In this document: positions 27,547 to 36,593 of the stretch, piece after piece
Layout of the letters: each line of letters begins with the position of its first letter
How positions within the stretch are numbered: position 1 is the first letter of the stretch
Assembly: GCF_009792235.1 (NCBI RefSeq)
Contig: NZ_CP046973.1
Span: forward strand, 868,001 to 932,000
Source of the DNA: Microcystis aeruginosa FD4
GTDB lineage: Bacteria > Cyanobacteriota > Cyanobacteriia > Cyanobacteriales > Microcystaceae
Length of the DNA stretch: 64,000 bases
Direction: 5' to 3'
Notes under the pieces: generated by a model
What the model was told of the DNA's origin: nothing
What the model saw: the letters and a program-made list of their open reading frames with translations, nothing else
Database searches by the model: none
Translations under genes and position numbers: made by a program

Positions 27547-28989
27547 ATGAGTGCAACCACCGTTAAAAACCTCGTTAACCAACCCTACAAGTACGGTTTC
27601 ATCACCGATATCGAATCGGAAACCATCCCTCGCGGTTTGAATGAGGAGATTATTCGCCTAATTTCAGCGAAAAAGAAGGAACCGGAATTCATGCTCGATT
27701 TTCGTCTCCGGGCCTACCATCAATGGCAAAAGATGACCGAACCCAGTTGGCCGCACGTTTCCTATCCTGCCATTGATTATCAAAATATTATCTACTACTC
27801 TGCACCTAAACAGAAAAAAGAAAAACTCAACAGTCTTGAAGAAGTTGACCCCACTTTAATCGAAACCTTTGAAAAATTAGGCATTCCCCTTTCGGAACAA
27901 AAACGCCTTTCTAACGTCGCTGTCGATGCTATCTTTGACAGCGTTTCTATCGCCACAACTTTTAAAGAAAAACTAGCAGAACAGGGGGTTATTTTCTGTT
28001 CTATTTCGGAAGCTTTACAGGAACATCCCGACTTAGTGCAGAAATATCTCGGCAGTGTGGTTCCCGTGGGTGATAATTATTTTGCCGCCCTTAATTCTGC
28101 CGTTTTTAGCGATGGTTCCTTTGTTTTTATCCCCAAAGGTGTCGCCTGTCCGATGGAATTGTCCACCTATTTTCGGATTAATAACGGTGAGACGGGACAA
28201 TTTGAAAGAACTTTAATTGTCGCTGAAGAAGGGGCATCGGTAAGTTATTTAGAAGGTTGCACCGCTCCGATGTACGATAGTAATCAACTTCATGCCGCCG
28301 TCGTGGAATTAGTCGCCCTCGATAATGCGGATATTAAATATTCGACTGTACAAAATTGGTACGCTGGCGATGCCAATGGTAAGGGAGGTATATACAATTT
28401 CGTCACTAAACGGGGTCTGTGTAAAGGAGTTAATTCTAAAATTTCTTGGACGCAGGTGGAAACTGGTTCGGCGATTACTTGGAAGTATCCCAGTTGTGTC
28501 TTAGTTGGCGATAATTCCGTCGGGGAATTCTACTCAATTGCCCTAACTAATAACAAACAACAGGCCGATACAGGTACGAAAATGATTCACATCGGCCGCA
28601 ACACCAAAAGTACGATTATTTCTAAGGGAATTTCGGCAGGTAATTCCCAAAATAGTTATCGCGGGTTAGTGAAAATGGGACCGAAAGCCAAGGGAGCAAG
28701 AAATTACTCCCAGTGTGATTCTATGCTCATTGGAGATAATGCCGAAGCTAACACTTTTCCCTATATTCAGGTGGATAATAACAGTGCTAAAGTAGAACAT
28801 GAAGCTTCCACTTCTAAAATCGGTGAAGACCAATTATTCTACTTTGCACAACGAGGCATTTCCGAAGAAGATGCTGTCTCTATGTTAGTCAGTGGTTTCT
28901 GTAAGGATGTCCTCAGTAAATTACCGATGGAATTCGCCGCCGAAGCTGATAAACTCCTCAGTCTCAAGCTAGAAGGAACCGTCGGATAA
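27547..28989 (+). CDS. sufB: Fe-S cluster assembly scaffold SufB
   Basis: SufB with SufC and SufD forms the SufBC2D scaffold that assembles Fe-S clusters in the cytoplasm. From ATG 27547 it has 480 residues, the standard length, starting MSATTVKNLVNQPYKYGF; the open frame continues 150 bp further up, across the SufR sites, but that is leader. Conserved pieces include AALNSAVFSDGSFVFIPKGV, the VEEGASVSYLEGC-type segment (here AEEGASVSYLEGC) and the C-terminal HEASTSKIGEDQLFYFAQRG. First gene of the suf operon. Confidence 0.95.
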   Translation: MSATTVKNLVNQPYKYGFITDIESETIPRGLNEEIIRLISAKKKEPEFMLDFRLRAYHQWQKMTEPSWPHVSYPAIDYQNIIYYSAPKQKKEKLNSLEEVDPTLIETFEKLGIPLSEQKRLSNVAVDAIFDSVSIATTFKEKLAEQGVIFCSISEALQEHPDLVQKYLGSVVPVGDNYFAALNSAVFSDGSFVFIPKGVACPMELSTYFRINNGETGQFERTLIVAEEGASVSYLEGCTAPMYDSNQLHAAVVELVALDNADIKYSTVQNWYAGDANGKGGIYNFVTKRGLCKGVNSKISWTQVETGSAITWKYPSCVLVGDNSVGEFYSIALTNNKQQADTGTKMIHIGRNTKSTIISKGISAGNSQNSYRGLVKMGPKAKGARNYSQCDSMLIGDNAEANTFPYIQVDNNSAKVEHEASTSKIGEDQLFYFAQRGISEEDAVSMLVSGFCKDVLSKLPMEFAAEADKLLSLKLEGTVG

Positions 28990-29160
28990 TCAGTAAACAG
29001 TAATCAGTAATCAGTAATCAGTAAACAGTAATCAGTAATCAGTGAAAATATAATTAGGTAGGTGTTAAAAATTGTCATATCCCCCCCTTATTAAGGAGGG
29101 CGGGTTAGAACCACTTACTTGATTAGTCTCTAGAAATATTTGCACCTGCCAACAAAAAAA
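28990..29160. repeat. Heptamer array between sufB and sufC
   Basis: About 28991-29045 repeats CAGTAAT/CAGTAAA with a 7-bp period, as in the array at 59700. It lies inside the suf operon, between the sufB stop and sufC start. Confidence 0.65.
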
Positions 29161-29162
29161 AC

Positions 29163-29942
29163 ATGAGTGAAGTAATTTTATCGGTAAAAAATCTGACCGC
29201 TAGTATTGATGGAAACCAGATTCTTAAAGGAGTTAACCTCGAAATTAAAGCGGGTGAAACCCACGCAATTATGGGACGCAAAATTACCTTTCCCCCTACA
29301 AACCCTACCATATTACACTACATCCTACAATTTTTTCTCCCACTCTCCAAATAAACAACCCCTTTCCCCCAAAACTCACCTACCTCATTTCCCTCATTAA
29401 CATTTACACCAATAAACCCACAAACTCCCATTCTAACTACCCCCCATCAAAAATTATTAACCAGCTCCCACCCACAACTTATTCTCCAACTCACTAAATC
29501 AAATCTTTTCCAACTATCTACCCCAACTCCATAAACCCTAATCCAAAACTAAACTATTCCTCTAAACCCTCATTACAACACCTTAATATCGTCCCCCACC
29601 CCCTACCATCCCACACTCCACAATTTCCAACAACTCACCCTCCAAATTCCCTTGACACTTTCGAAGAACTTGACTCGGTCTCCTCAGACACCCCCGAAGC
29701 TCTTCCCCCGCGACCTAGCATGACCCGCGGACCCCCACCCCCCCGTCAATCAATTAGCTACCCCCGATAACGCTTTTTTACTTATCACTCACTACCAGCG
29801 TCTGCTCAACTACATTGAACCCGATGTTATTCATGTTATGTACGATGGACGCATTGTCACCAGTGGCAGTAAAGAATTAGCCCTCGAATTAGAAAGAACT
29901 GGCTACGATTTCCTCGACGAACAATTATTAGCCGTTAAATAA
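29163..29942 (+). pseudogene. sufC: sufC with corrupted interior (ATPase of the SufBCD complex)
   Basis: SufC is the ABC-type ATPase driving the SufBCD scaffold. The first 39 residues (MSEVILSVKNLTASIDGNQI...THAIMGR) and the last 65 residues (VNQLATPDNAFLLITHYQRL...DEQLLAVK) are excellent SufC sequence. Between about 29281 and 29744 no frame makes sense: the Walker A, signature and Walker B regions are absent and the strand is almost free of G (two G in 29281-29653). The 464-bp gap is close to the roughly 150 codons missing from a normal SufC of about 250-255 residues, so this looks more like unreliable sequence than a biological deletion. As given, the gene is not functional. Confidence 0.85.
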
Positions 29943-30121
29943 TCTAGCTATCAGTTATCAGTTATCAGTTATCAGTTATCAGTTACCAGTTACCAGTAGT
30001 CAGGAGATTATTTTTACTTATTCTTCCTACACCCCACACCCTACACCCCACACCCTACACCCCACACCCTACACCCTACACCCCGCACCCCACACCCTAC
30101 ACCCCACATCCCCTCCTACCA
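29943..30121. repeat. Heptamer and octamer arrays between sufC and sufD
   Basis: TATCAGT units (7-bp period, about 29947-29995) are followed by ACACCCTAC/ACACCCCAC units (8-bp period, about 30028-30113). They fill the whole sufC-sufD gap. Confidence 0.75.
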
Positions 30122-31447
30122 ATGACAGCCATAATCACGAAACCTGAACAATCAGGAGAATTATTGTTAAAATTGTCCCGAGAAACGGTTCCCACTATCG
30201 ATAACGGTAAAATTCTCGAATTAAGAGAATCGGGAGCCAGTAAAGCTCAAGAATTAGCCATTCCTGGCAAAAAAGACGAAGAATGGCAATTCACCGATTT
30301 AAGTCAACTCTGGGCGATCGATTTTCGCGCCCCCCAAACCGTTACAATCGATAAAAATGCCCTAGCTGTTTTTTTACTGCCCGAAGCCAAAAACAGCCGT
30401 TTAGTCTTCGTTAACGGCATTTATCAGCCTGAATTGTCCGATATCTCCGCTTTACCCCCCGGTGTCAGCGTCAGCAATCTTGCCAATGCACAAAAAGATG
30501 TTCTTGTCAACTATCTAGGGAAAGAAAAAACACCCGAATTTTTTACCGCACTCAACCAAGCTGGTTTAAGCGATGGGGCAGTAATTCACGTCACCGCTAA
30601 CACCGTCGTCACAACTCCGATACATCTCTTATTTATCACCGTTGTGGAGGAAATTCCCCGCTTTTATCAGCCCCATAGCCTAATCGTGGCCGAAACGGGA
30701 GCTAGTGTCAATATTATCGAGAATTACGGAGCCTTAGCCGAATATTGCTCCGATTTACCTGTAAATTACGCTTATTTTACCAACGCTGTCACGGAAATTT
30801 ACCTCGAAGCCAACGCCGAGGTCATCCATACCAGAGTACAACGGGAATCGGGAGATGGTTTTCACATCGGACGCACGATAATTGAACAAGGGCGCGATAG
30901 CCGTTACACTCTCAACGAGATAAATCTGGGTGCTAAACTCTGCCGTCATAACCTCGATATCCTGCAAAAAGGAGAACAAACCGAGACAAATCTGCACGGA
31001 TTAGCCATGATTACCGGACAACAAACCGCCGATACCCACAGCGCCATCTATCTCAACCATCCCCACGGCATCGCCAAGCAACTGCATAAATGTATCGTTG
31101 ATGGTAGCGCTCACGCCATCTTTAATGGTAGAGTGTTTGTTCCCAAACCTGCCCAATTAACCAACGCCTCCCAGTTAAATCGGAATTTGTTAATTTCTAA
31201 CAAGGCACGAGTCAACACCAAACCCGAATTACAAATTACCGCCGATAACGTCAAATGTTCCCACGGGGCAACCGTTAGCCAACTGGAAGCCGATGATTTA
31301 TTCTATCTGCAAAGCCGGGGCTTAAGCGCCGACACCGCCCGCAGTTTGTTAATTGATGCTTTCTCGGCCGAGATTTTAGCTAAAATTCCTCTAGAATCCC
31401 TCCGCCAAAGATTGGGGCAATGTGTCGCCTGTCGCACTGTGGAATAA
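30122..31447 (+). CDS. sufD: Fe-S cluster assembly protein SufD
   Basis: Partner of SufB and SufC in the scaffold complex. The 441-residue protein shares the SufB/SufD beta-helix core: LIVAETGASVNIIENYGAL, FHIGRTIIEQGRDSRYTL, and the C-terminal KCSHGATVSQLEADDLFYLQ with RGLSADTARSLLIDAF. It starts ATG and follows the suf order B-C-D-S. Length is typical. Confidence 0.94.
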   Translation: MTAIITKPEQSGELLLKLSRETVPTIDNGKILELRESGASKAQELAIPGKKDEEWQFTDLSQLWAIDFRAPQTVTIDKNALAVFLLPEAKNSRLVFVNGIYQPELSDISALPPGVSVSNLANAQKDVLVNYLGKEKTPEFFTALNQAGLSDGAVIHVTANTVVTTPIHLLFITVVEEIPRFYQPHSLIVAETGASVNIIENYGALAEYCSDLPVNYAYFTNAVTEIYLEANAEVIHTRVQRESGDGFHIGRTIIEQGRDSRYTLNEINLGAKLCRHNLDILQKGEQTETNLHGLAMITGQQTADTHSAIYLNHPHGIAKQLHKCIVDGSAHAIFNGRVFVPKPAQLTNASQLNRNLLISNKARVNTKPELQITADNVKCSHGATVSQLEADDLFYLQSRGLSADTARSLLIDAFSAEILAKIPLESLRQRLGQCVACRTVE

Positions 31448-31502
31448 CTCTACCGGGGTGGGTGCAAACCCGCCCAAAGTACCCCTCTGACTCCTGACTA
31501 AA

Positions 31503-32765
31503 ATGACAATTATCCAAGAAAAAACCCTCGCCCAAAAAGTCCGCGCCGATTTCCCTATCCTCCATCAAACCGTACACGATAAACCCCTTATCTATCTCGA
31601 TAGTGCTGCCACTTCCCAAAAACCAATTCAAGTATTAGAAACCCTGCGAAACTATTACGAAAAAGATAACGCCAATGTGCATCGGGGGGCGCATACTTTA
31701 AGTGTTCGGGCAACGGAAGCCTACGAAGGAGCCAGAGATAAGGTGGCTAGGTTTATTAATGCCGCTTCTCGTCAGGAAATTGTCTATACTCGCAACGCCA
31801 CGGAAGCGATTAATTTAGTCGCCTACAGTTGGGCATTAAATACCCTGAAAGCAGGGGATGAAATTATTCTCTCGGTTATGGAACACCACAGTAATTTAAT
31901 CCCCTGGCAAATTGTCTGCCAAAAGACGGGGGCGGTGATTAAATATGTGCAATTAACCGGCGAAGAAAGCTTTGATTTAGAACAATATAAATACTTATTA
32001 TCTGAGAAAACTAAATTAGTTGCTGTCCTCCATGTTTCCAATACCTTAGGCTGTATTAATCCCGTTGCCGAAATAGTCAGCCTTGCCCATCAAGTCAGGG
32101 CGAAAGTGTTAATTGATGCCTGTCAAAGTGTACCCCATTTAGCCATTGATGTGCAGGCCATAGATTGTGATTGGTTGGTGGCTAGTGGTCATAAAATGTG
32201 CGCCCCCACCGGTATTGGATTTTTGTACGGTAAAGAGGCTATTTTAGAGGTAATGCCGCCCTTTTTTGGTGGTGGCGAAATGATTGCGGAAGTCTATTTA
32301 GACCATTTTACCTGTGCCGAACTGCCCCACAAATTTGAAGCGGGAACCCCCGCTATTGGCGAAGCGATTGCCCTCGGTGCTGCGGTAGAATATTTAATGG
32401 GTTTAGGGATGGATAATATTCATGCCTACGAAGAAGAATTAACCGCCCATTTGTTCAAAAAACTAGGAGAAATTGAGGGTTTAAGAATTTACGGGCCGCC
32501 ACCTAGTTTAACAGGCCAAGGTCGGGCTAGTTTAGCCTCCTTTAATGTGGAAGGGATTCATGCTAGTGATTTAGCCACTTTATTAGACCACGAAGGAATT
32601 GCTATTCGTTCCGGTCATCACTGTACCCAACCTCTACACCGCCTTTTTGATGCTTCCGGCAGCGCGCGGGCAAGTCTATATTTTTATAATACCCGCGAAG
32701 AAATCGAGCGCTTTATTGTCGCTTTACAGGAAACTATTGATTTCTTTGCCAATTGTTTTTCTTAG
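31503..32765 (+). CDS. sufS: Cysteine desulfurase SufS
   Basis: A PLP enzyme that removes sulfur from cysteine and delivers it for Fe-S assembly. The 420-residue protein has the class-V aminotransferase fold: YLDSAATSQKP, NVHRGAHTLSVRAT, MEHHSNLIPWQ, the PLP lysine in VASGHKMCAPTGIGF (about 229), and the active Cys in IRSGHHCTQPLH (about 372) on the short loop typical of group II (SufS). Last gene of the suf set; no sufE lies nearby in the window. Confidence 0.95.
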   Translation: MTIIQEKTLAQKVRADFPILHQTVHDKPLIYLDSAATSQKPIQVLETLRNYYEKDNANVHRGAHTLSVRATEAYEGARDKVARFINAASRQEIVYTRNATEAINLVAYSWALNTLKAGDEIILSVMEHHSNLIPWQIVCQKTGAVIKYVQLTGEESFDLEQYKYLLSEKTKLVAVLHVSNTLGCINPVAEIVSLAHQVRAKVLIDACQSVPHLAIDVQAIDCDWLVASGHKMCAPTGIGFLYGKEAILEVMPPFFGGGEMIAEVYLDHFTCAELPHKFEAGTPAIGEAIALGAAVEYLMGLGMDNIHAYEEELTAHLFKKLGEIEGLRIYGPPPSLTGQGRASLASFNVEGIHASDLATLLDHEGIAIRSGHHCTQPLHRLFDASGSARASLYFYNTREEIERFIVALQETIDFFANCFS

Positions 32766-32798
32766 GGGTATCTCTAGCCCTTTTCCTGTTCTTAAAGA

Positions 32799-34304
32799 GT
32801 GAAGGAAGTTACTTATTATTATCAAGGAATTTGTACCGAAACGGGCGAGTTATTGCGCTTGCCCCGCACTCTTTTGGCTGAAAAAATTGCCCAAGATTTG
32901 ATGACAACTATCAGCAATCCTCAAGGCAAAATGTATGGAATTTTGTTAGGAGAAAATGCTGCTGGCGAAATAGAGATTTTAAAAGCTTTTTCTGGACAGG
33001 GAGAAGCTACTGGCTGGGTTCCGTCCCTAGTGGGGAGAGAAAAAATTATGCTGGAAGAAAAGCGCGTTTTGCAACTTTTAGAAACAATTAAACAGGAAAT
33101 TATCACCCTACAATCAATCCCAGAACATAACTTATATCGACTCAATCAAGCAAGTTTTGATCGCAAAATACAAGCTTTACAGCAACAACATCAAAGCAAT
33201 AAACAGGAACGAGATAGATTAAGAAATTTAGGAAATTTAAAACCAGAGGAATTAGAAAATTTAAATAATATCAGTCGTCAGGAAAAAAGAGCAAGAAAGC
33301 AATTAAAACAGGAACAAAAACAAGTTTTAACCCCATTAATTGAGAAAATAAACTTAGCTAATCAGAGAATTATTGAACTTAAGCAACAGCGTAGGAACCT
33401 CTCCAAACAGTTACAGGAATTGCTGTATCAATCCTACTGTTTAAATAACTTTTCTGGACAATCTCTCTCCTTAGCTAAATTGATGGGCAGTAATTTGTTA
33501 CCGACGGGAACAGGGGAATGTTGCGCCCCAAAATTATTAAATTATGCCGCCATGAAAGGATTAAAACCTATCGCTATGGCCGAATTTTGGTGGGGAGAAT
33601 CGAATCGAGATAGAAAACAGGGAGAATTTTATGGCGCTTGTCAAGAAAGATGTCAACCTCTCATGGGTTTTTTACTCTCTGGTTTACGTTCATCCCTAGA
33701 AATTATCTACGAAGACGAGGGAATAATTGCTATTAATAAACCCGCAGGATTATTATCGGTAGCAGGACGTTATCAAGATAGTCAAGATGCTGTGGTTAAT
33801 CGGTTTCGTCGTCAAGGAAAAAATGTCATTCCCGTTCATCGTTTAGATCGAGAAACTTCTGGCATATTATTACTAGCTAAAAATTTAGATATTTATCGTT
33901 GTTTATCCCAACAATTTCAACGGCGACAAGTGGAGAAAATCTACGAAGCTATATTATCAGAAATTGTTGAGCGAGAATCGGGTATAATTGACCTACCCCT
34001 CTGGGGAAATCCGCAAAATCGACCCTATCAAACTGTGGATTGGCAAAGGGGAAAAGCTAGTCAAACCTATTTTAAAGTTGTCGGCAAAGAAGGCAATTAT
34101 TCTCGCCTCGAATTTATTCCCTACACGGGAAGAACCCATCAAATTCGTGTTCATAGTCAACAGGGATTAGGGATAGGAATTTTAGGCGATCGCTTGTACG
34201 ATGGTAAGCAGTCCCACCGTTTACACCTACACGCTAAACAATTATCTTTTCGTCATCCTCAGACCGAAACTAAACTTGATCTAATCATTCCCACCCCTTT
34301 TTGA
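32799..34304 (+). CDS. RluA-family pseudouridine synthase with N-terminal extension
   Basis: Isomerises uridine to pseudouridine in RNA. The catalytic domain occupies about residues 295-500: VIAINKPAGLLSVAGR, PVHRLDRETSGILLLAK with the catalytic Asp (about 349), and FIPYTGRTHQIRVHS. An unusual first 290 residues include a charged coiled coil (about 105-215). This long-N-terminus form occurs in cyanobacteria and some proteobacteria. The GTG start lies 33 bp after sufS. The RNA target is unknown. Confidence 0.88.
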   Translation: MKEVTYYYQGICTETGELLRLPRTLLAEKIAQDLMTTISNPQGKMYGILLGENAAGEIEILKAFSGQGEATGWVPSLVGREKIMLEEKRVLQLLETIKQEIITLQSIPEHNLYRLNQASFDRKIQALQQQHQSNKQERDRLRNLGNLKPEELENLNNISRQEKRARKQLKQEQKQVLTPLIEKINLANQRIIELKQQRRNLSKQLQELLYQSYCLNNFSGQSLSLAKLMGSNLLPTGTGECCAPKLLNYAAMKGLKPIAMAEFWWGESNRDRKQGEFYGACQERCQPLMGFLLSGLRSSLEIIYEDEGIIAINKPAGLLSVAGRYQDSQDAVVNRFRRQGKNVIPVHRLDRETSGILLLAKNLDIYRCLSQQFQRRQVEKIYEAILSEIVERESGIIDLPLWGNPQNRPYQTVDWQRGKASQTYFKVVGKEGNYSRLEFIPYTGRTHQIRVHSQQGLGIGILGDRLYDGKQSHRLHLHAKQLSFRHPQTETKLDLIIPTPF

Positions 34305-34636
34305 GAGCTATAATTGCTAACGGCAACAAATTAGCCATAATAAACCGATTTACTGACGCTCTTCTTGATCATTAGGATAAGTCTTGCTAGGCAAGGCATT
34401 GAAGACCCTGTTTCTGGAAAATCATCCCTATTCTTCTTCCTTGCACACAGAACCTAGAAGAGCCAAACAACCTTGATCCTATTCCTTTTGTCTCGTGCCA
34501 AGGTTCTACATTGGCACGAGAAAAGGGAGGATATCCCTCCCTTCCCTGATGGGTTACACAAGAGGTAGAACCTCTGGAAGTGCGTTGTCAGGGTATCCCT
34601 TGCAACGAGATGGAAACGAGAAGAACCCTTTACTGA
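34305..34636. other. Gene-free stretch with a cluster of five hairpins
   Basis: The following perfect or near-perfect stems are visible: CTTGC/GCAAG (about 34384-34396), CTCGTGCCA/TGGCACGAG (34492-34520), GGGAGG/CCTCCC (34525-34541), AGAGGT/ACCTCT (34561-34575), and GTTG..AGGG/CCCT..CAAC (about 34584-34605). No coding frame is apparent. It may encode a structured RNA on either strand or be a relic of repeat elements. It lies between convergent genes. Confidence 0.6.
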
Positions 34637-35860
34637 TTAATTTTTCACAAAAGTAAATTTACCATTCTTACCATCGGCATCCATTTTAATTTGTGCCACG
34701 GAGAATTTATCCTGAATGATTTCCCCTTCGGGAGTAAAAGCAATATCTCCCAGGACAGTGACATACTTACCCGCTAAAATCTCCTGATTTAATTGTTGGC
34801 GAATTTGTTCGAGGGAAAGTGTACTGAGTTTATTTTTATCATCTACCCGTTTTAAGGCCTCGACAAAAACTTGAATTCCCGTAAAAGCTTGAGCGGTAAA
34901 TTGGGGGGGTGCTTTTTTATTTTCTGCTGTATAAGCGGCGACAAAATCCCGATTAATAGGATTATCTAATTCCGGGTTATAAGCTTGAGCAATGATAATG
35001 CCATCACATTGAGCTTGACAAACCGGGAAAATATTAGAAGTATTTAAACCATTGCCCCCAATAATTAACCCCTGATAGCCTAATTGTCGCAACTGTTTGA
35101 CCAAATTTCCTCCGTCAGCAACCAAACCAGAAATAACCACTAAATCTGGTTTAATATTAATAGCGGCGGTGGCTTGGTTTTGAAAATCTGTATCGGTGGT
35201 TTGGAATTTCTGCACGGTGATAATATCAAGATTTAAACTCTTTAGGGTTTCTTGAAAAGTTTCCGTTTCCGATTTACTAAAAGCATCATTTTGGGCAAAA
35301 AAGACAGCCACTTTTTTAATCTTGGGATCGATTTTTAAAGCGGTTTTAACCGCATTGGGAGCGACCACAGCCACAGGAGCAGACACCCTACCCACATATT
35401 CACCGATCTGGGGGATACCTTTAGCCGTGTTAGACGGACCGAGAATGGGAACTTTGGCTCGATCGGCGATCGGACTAGCGGCAAAAGCTTGCTGGGACAG
35501 AGACGGACTGAGAATACCCACCACCTTATCTTGAGTGATTAGGGTATTAATGGCGTTGATCGCGCCCGGTTCGTCCCCGGCCACATCCTGGATAATAACT
35601 TTAATCGGTGTTCCATTGACTCCGCCCTTTTTATTAAAATATGTTTCAGCCATCTTGACACCGATCACCTGTTCCTGTCCCAATAGGGCGAGATTGCTGG
35701 TTTGAGCTAAAGCTGCACCGATGGGAATAGCAGCAGTGGCGGCGTTTTCTGCGGGACTGGGGTTAGTTTGACCGGTGGGAGTGCCAGAATTACAGGCCAC
35801 CACTAGACCGAAAGTGACTAGGGATAGTATTAAGGGGATTAATAAACGTTTTCCGAGCAT
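34637..35860 (-). CDS. ABC transporter substrate-binding lipoprotein (Leu/Ile/Val-type)
   Basis: A 407-residue type I periplasmic binding protein. It has a lipoprotein signal peptide (MLGKRLLIPLILSLVTFGLVVACNS, quoted by its position 1-25, lipobox VVAC). The mature domain shows IPIGAALAQTSNLALLGQEQ, KVIIQDVAGDEPGAINAINT and VVGILSPSLSQQAFA, which fit the LivJ/NatB group that binds branched-chain or neutral amino acids. No permease or ATPase genes are adjacent. The ligand is inferred from the family only. Confidence 0.85.
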   Translation of the reverse strand: MLGKRLLIPLILSLVTFGLVVACNSGTPTGQTNPSPAENAATAAIPIGAALAQTSNLALLGQEQVIGVKMAETYFNKKGGVNGTPIKVIIQDVAGDEPGAINAINTLITQDKVVGILSPSLSQQAFAASPIADRAKVPILGPSNTAKGIPQIGEYVGRVSAPVAVVAPNAVKTALKIDPKIKKVAVFFAQNDAFSKSETETFQETLKSLNLDIITVQKFQTTDTDFQNQATAAINIKPDLVVISGLVADGGNLVKQLRQLGYQGLIIGGNGLNTSNIFPVCQAQCDGIIIAQAYNPELDNPINRDFVAAYTAENKKAPPQFTAQAFTGIQVFVEALKRVDDKNKLSTLSLEQIRQQLNQEILAGKYVTVLGDIAFTPEGEIIQDKFSVAQIKMDADGKNGKFTFVKN

Positions 35861-36245
35861 CTTAACTCTCCTAGGGCTGATATTGTTGATGACACTATTA
35901 TTTCGCTAATCGGGTTGATTTCAGCGAAATTCTCGACGCGATCGAACCAGATTTTGCTCCCTTAGCGCCCTTTGTTTCTCATAATCTTGTCGATTAACCT
36001 CCCCGTCTCACACTAAATCCTGTTTAAAAGGGATAGGAGAGTGGGGTGTGGGTTGTGGGGAGAAGGGAGAAACAATTGATAACTTGAGAGTTAATCACAC
36101 TATTGAAAACGGATTTGATCTCACCTCCCTTTTCAGAAAAACGATTTGCCTTTTCTGGTTCTGTCGCCTAACCTAGTAGTTAGGGAATTTATTATCGCCT
36201 TTCCCGTCCACAAACCCCAGCAAGCGAAAACATCCATTTAAGATT
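35861..36245. repeat. Gene-free stretch with a dispersed repeat
   Basis: About 36014-36112 resembles 16646-16738 (AAATCCTGTTTAAAAGG ... ATCACACTATT), with a GTGTGGG-rich middle. The rest includes a possible leader of the downstream gene. No coding content was recognised. Confidence 0.5.
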
Positions 36246-36551
36246 ATGACTAACCCCGTTATTCACGCCTTTTTCCTCGGACGAGCGATCGCTGAAGTGA
36301 TCGGTGAACAGCTAGAAGATGCGTTCACCAACGCTTTAAGCGAATTAGGCAAATTTGATGCCGAACAACGGGAAAACCTGCGGCAATTCGTCGAAGAAGT
36401 GCAAATGAGGGCCGATCGAGCCATGGAAAAGGGAGTATATACTGGTACAGACTCCAGTGGTTCCTCCAGTGCCGATGTGCAGGAAAACATCGACGAAATG
36501 CGCGCCGAAATCGCCCAATTGCGCTCGGAACTAAAAAACTACCGGAATTAA
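36246..36551 (+). CDS. Conserved cyanobacterial hypothetical protein
   Basis: A 101-residue acidic helical protein beginning MTNPVIHAFFLGRAIAEVIG, with a C-terminal coiled coil (about 76-99, ADVQENIDEMRAEIAQLRSE). A Ser-rich linker (DSSGSSSAD) separates the two parts. Homologues in cyanobacteria are plausible, but I do not recognise a named family with certainty. The stop is 43 bp before the ABC1 kinase gene, suggesting co-transcription and perhaps a related membrane-associated role. Confidence 0.7.
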   Translation: MTNPVIHAFFLGRAIAEVIGEQLEDAFTNALSELGKFDAEQRENLRQFVEEVQMRADRAMEKGVYTGTDSSGSSSADVQENIDEMRAEIAQLRSELKNYRN

Positions 36552-36593
36552 CCCAAAACCCTCTTTTAGTCGCTTTAAAGCCCCAAAAATTGC

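Noticed and set aside
29206..29400. Short reading frames over the start of sufC
   Set aside because: One is the true sufC start running into unreliable sequence; the other is a shadow frame.
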